This document shows positions 4,098 to 6,499 of a DNA stretch of 6,499 nt, piece after piece; position 1 is the first letter of the stretch, and each line of letters begins with the position of its first letter. The notes beneath the pieces are model-generated. The model was not told the origin of the DNA. It saw only the letters and a program-made list of their open reading frames with translations, and did no database searches. Origin of the DNA: an uncultured Acidobacteriota bacterium (GTDB lineage: Bacteria; Acidobacteriota; Blastocatellia; Pyrinomonadales; Pyrinomonadaceae); the NCBI GenBank assembly GCA_946480545.1, contig CAMLKY010000122.1, positions 1 through 6,499 on the forward strand, read 5' to 3'. The position numbers and the translations under genes are program-made.

Positions 4098-5843
4098 ATG
4101 CTTGTCCTGCTTCACCTGTTCGTGCTTTTCCTGCTGGTGTTGCTTGGCTTTTATGTATTCGTCGCGGATCCTCGGAGCCGGGCCAATCAGACGTTTGCCA
4201 CGTTCATCGCCTTCCTTGCACTCTGGACAACAAAAGATCTGGTTTTCTGGAATTTTCCCGATGCGGGCATCCCTGCATCATGGTGGGCCGCGTCCAGCTT
4301 CACGATCTCGCTGCTGATGCAGTGCGCGCTCGTCGTGTTTGCATGGGTGTTTCCCGAGAACCTCCGAACACCGAAGAAGCGAGCCGCCGTCTTGTTTGCT
4401 CCCGGACTGGTCCTGATACCGGCGGGATTACTTGGCTTTCTGTGGGAGCGGGTCGACACCGCTGGAGGTGCCCTCGTTATCGAGCTTTCGCCGCTCGCCT
4501 ACATCTTCGTCGCGTACGTTTACTTCGTCTTCTTCTACGGTGCAGCCGTCCTCTTTCAAAAGTACCGACGGTACAAAGGAACCCAGCACGGCCAGCAGGT
4601 CGGAGCTATCCTGTGGGGTCTTCTCATCACCGGTATATTGAAGACTGTCGCGAACATCGTACTCCCCTATTTCGGGATCTATAGCTTACTTCCCTTCAGC
4701 TCGACGTTCGTCGTACCCGGCGTGCTGATATACGCATACGCGATCTCGAACTTCAGGCTCTTCTCGCTGCAGACTGCTCTCGATCAGTTCCGCCTTTTCG
4801 GGATCACCTATAAGATCGCGCTCAGCATCGCTTCGGTCGCCATCGCAAGCTTCCTGATCTTCCAGGTGCCGATCGTGTGGTGGGCGTTTCAGGATGGCGT
4901 GACCCCTGAGGGCTGGCGCCGTTACCTCGTCTTCAGTGTGATCTCGGCGCTCGTACCGAATCTCCTCCTCTTGCTACTCGTCGTGCGGACCATCTCGCGC
5001 CCGCTACAGCGGATCACTGTGGCGGCGGTACAGGTCACGAAGGGCGATTATGGTACCGAGGTGGATCTTCGAAAAAGCAACGACGAGATCGGTCTTCTTG
5101 CGAACTCGTTCAACGAGATGAGCCGGAAGATGGCCTCGGATATCGAGAGTCTTCGCCAAATGAACGAACAGCTAATGCGCGCCGACAAGCTCGCCGCAAT
5201 GGGCACGCTTGCAGCGGGCGTCGCACACGAGGTCAACAATCCACTTGCGTCGATCTCTTCACTGATACAGATGATGCGTTCAGAGAATGGCTCCCCCGAG
5301 ACACACGAAAGGCTCGATATAATCCAGGAGCAGATCCACAGGATCACGCGCGTAACGCGGGACCTCACCGAATTCGCCCGTGCCCGTCCGGCGGCTAAGT
5401 CCGAGGTAGCGGTGACCGAAGTCCTCGACTCGGCGCTTCGGCTAGCCGAGTTCGATTCGACCTTTCAGAAACTCATAGTCACCAAAGACGTGGACAACGA
5501 GCTGCCGATGCTCGCCGCGGACGCTGACCAGCTTCAGCAGGTCTTTCTGAATATCCTGCTCAACGCACGGGATGCAATGCCGGGCGGTGGCGAATTGAAG
5601 ATCTCGGCTCGTACCTCGAATGGAAACATAGCCATCGAGATCAGCGACTCCGGAGTCGGTATCGGAAAGAGTGACGCGAAAAAGGTGTTCGATCCTTTCT
5701 TCACGACCAAGCCTGCCGGCAAAGGAACAGGGCTTGGGCTTGCGGTATGCTACGGGATCGTAACGGCCCACGGTGGACGGCTCGAGCTCCGGCAGAATGA
5801 GCCTTCGGGCGCGACTTTCGTCATCACTTTACCGGTCGCTTGA
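4098..5843 (+). CDS. Membrane sensor histidine kinase (7TM sensor-HAMP-HisKA-HATPase)
   Basis: This is a complete 581-residue kinase. Seven predicted helices fill residues 1-217 (about 1-22, 33-51, 64-86, 97-116, 132-154, 167-188 and 198-217), resembling the HisKA_7TM type of sensor region. Two more helices (about 236-262 and 276-297) flank a short loop and lead into a HAMP domain (about 296-348, RPLQRI...NDEIGLLANSFNEM). The dimerisation/phosphoacceptor domain has the H-box HEVNNPLASI with phospho-accepting H377. The ATPase domain shows the N-box NILLNARDAM (484-493), G1 DSGVGIG (517-523), F-box FDPFFTTK (531-538) and G2 GTGLGL (543-548), all intact. It should autophosphorylate H377 and pass phosphate to a response regulator, but none lies in the window, and no receiver domain is fused. 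With almost no periplasmic domain, the signal is probably sensed in or near the membrane. A DUF2490 gene ends 55 bp upstream. Confidence 0.95.
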   Translation: MLVLLHLFVLFLLVLLGFYVFVADPRSRANQTFATFIAFLALWTTKDLVFWNFPDAGIPASWWAASSFTISLLMQCALVVFAWVFPENLRTPKKRAAVLFAPGLVLIPAGLLGFLWERVDTAGGALVIELSPLAYIFVAYVYFVFFYGAAVLFQKYRRYKGTQHGQQVGAILWGLLITGILKTVANIVLPYFGIYSLLPFSSTFVVPGVLIYAYAISNFRLFSLQTALDQFRLFGITYKIALSIASVAIASFLIFQVPIVWWAFQDGVTPEGWRRYLVFSVISALVPNLLLLLLVVRTISRPLQRITVAAVQVTKGDYGTEVDLRKSNDEIGLLANSFNEMSRKMASDIESLRQMNEQLMRADKLAAMGTLAAGVAHEVNNPLASISSLIQMMRSENGSPETHERLDIIQEQIHRITRVTRDLTEFARARPAAKSEVAVTEVLDSALRLAEFDSTFQKLIVTKDVDNELPMLAADADQLQQVFLNILLNARDAMPGGGELKISARTSNGNIAIEISDSGVGIGKSDAKKVFDPFFTTKPAGKGTGLGLAVCYGIVTAHGGRLELRQNEPSGATFVITLPVA

Positions 5844-5920
5844 CACACTACTGGTTTCGTAGCACTTTAGTCACAACACTCCGCTCGAATAAATTTCTAA
5901 ACAGTCGAGGTTCAGTTTTG
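5844..5920. other. Intergenic gap between kinase and amidohydrolase
   Basis: This 77-bp gap shows no hairpin with a T-tract, so no intrinsic terminator is seen after the kinase. It contains the AT-rich stretch GAATAAATTTC and the amidohydrolase ribosome site GAGG (5907-5910, 10 nt before the ATG). A promoter is possible but no convincing -35/-10 pair was found. Confidence 0.5.
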
Positions 5921-6499
5921 ATGAAACAAATTTACCTGTGCGCCGCGCTTGTCCTCGTTGCGGTTTGCCCACTTCTGGGCCAGACGAAGCCAACGGCGTT
6001 CGTGAATGCACGCATCATCCCTATCAACGGTGCACCGATCGAGCAGGGCATCCTGCTCATCCAGGATGGAAAGATCCGAGCCGTCGGCGACGCCCGAGCG
6101 GTACGGCTGTCATCTGATGTGGAGCGGATCGATATGGCCGGCAAAACGATAATGCCCGGACTCGTAGATTCGCACAGCCATATCGGCAGCGGCTCCGGCG
6201 CCGACGCATCGGGACCTATCCAACCGGACGTCCGGATCCTAGACGGGATCAACGCTCGTGCCGCCAGCCTGCAACGAGCCCAGGCCGGAGGGATCACGAC
6301 CGTCAATGTAATGCCCGGATCCGGGCACCTCGACAGCGGACAGACCCTGTATCTCAAACTCCGGGACAATGCGGTCAAGATCGACGATCTGCTGATCATC
6401 GGCGCGGACGGGAGATATGCCGGCGGGATCAAGTTCGCCAATGGAACGAACTCCATTCGCACGGGTGGCGGCAGCTTTCCCGGGACACGCGCGAAGTCC
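5921..6499 (+). CDS. Exported amidohydrolase-family protein (partial, 3' end outside window)
   Basis: 193 codons are present, running off the right edge; members of this family are usually over 400 residues, so roughly half is missing. Residues 1-20 are a Sec signal peptide (MKQIYLCAALVLVAVCPLLG, cut near Q21), so the enzyme is probably periplasmic. VAVC is not a good lipobox because -1 is V. The mature part begins with the beta-sandwich strands of amidohydrolases (AFVNARIIPINGAPIEQGILLIQDGKIRAVG). IDMAGKTIMPGLVDSHSHIG follows, with the metal-binding HxH at H85 and H87. AGGITTVNVMPGSG (122-135) and the GIKFANGTNSIR region are typical of imidazolonepropionase-like exported amidohydrolases. The substrate (dipeptide, cyclic amide or other) cannot be read from this half. 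The start is supported by GAGG 10 nt upstream and by the signal peptide. Confidence 0.9.
   Translation, partial: MKQIYLCAALVLVAVCPLLGQTKPTAFVNARIIPINGAPIEQGILLIQDGKIRAVGDARAVRLSSDVERIDMAGKTIMPGLVDSHSHIGSGSGADASGPIQPDVRILDGINARAASLQRAQAGGITTVNVMPGSGHLDSGQTLYLKLRDNAVKIDDLLIIGADGRYAGGIKFANGTNSIRTGGGSFPGTRAKS

Noticed and set aside
4280..4684. 134-codon plus-strand open frame inside the kinase
   Set aside because: A second frame within an intact histidine kinase gene; its arginine-rich product matches nothing and has no ribosome site.
5939..5980. Lipoprotein signal in the amidohydrolase
   Set aside because: VAVC has V at -1 where G, A or S is needed, and the LLG-Q context fits ordinary signal peptidase I cleavage.
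5932..6462. 176-codon minus-strand open frame
   Set aside because: Antisense to the amidohydrolase, whose plus-strand translation has a signal peptide and the HxH metal motif; serine- and arginine-rich antisense products are typical shadows.

Overview
The window is a mid-GC bacterial chromosomal segment with no sign of mobile elements, CRISPR, tRNA or rRNA. A DUF2490-type outer-membrane protein and two signal-peptide-bearing exported proteins point to a Gram-negative (diderm) host. The mix of an exported amidohydrolase, a 7TM histidine kinase and a DUF2490 protein would fit Acidobacteriota (Blastocatellia-like), but this placement is inference from general resemblance and was not tested.

Layout. 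The left quarter (1-1612) is read leftwards. A 69-codon unknown gene (1403-1612) stands alone, with a strong Shine-Dalgarno and its own intrinsic terminator (1347-1382). Left of it lies a two-gene operon: an SDR-family oxidoreductase (487-1248) and, 7 bp after its stop, a metallo-beta-lactamase-fold hydrolase related to class II cyclic-nucleotide phosphodiesterases. The hydrolase starts at a GTG (479) and runs off the left edge. A divergent intergenic region of about 360 bp (1613-1972) separates these genes from the rightward genes.

The rightward genes are: two unrecognised membrane proteins whose coding regions overlap by 79 bp (1973-2680 and 2602-3255); a DUF2490-like exported beta-barrel candidate (3347-4042); a 581-residue sensor histidine kinase with a seven-helix N-terminal region, HAMP, HisKA and HATPase domains (4098-5843) and no response regulator in the window; and the first 193 codons of an exported amidohydrolase (5921 to the right edge).

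Functional reading. The SDR and MBL genes are very likely co-translated and probably act on related small molecules, but no substrate can be read from sequence. The overlapping membrane pair is probably translationally coupled and may form one complex. The kinase sits 55 bp after the DUF2490 gene, so the two may share a transcript. No known defence, secretion or biosynthetic system is recognisable. The most novel-looking items are the self-contained 69-aa gene with a 20-bp palindrome upstream, the overlapping membrane pair, and a second 20-bp palindrome just upstream of a -10-like element before the DUF2490 gene.
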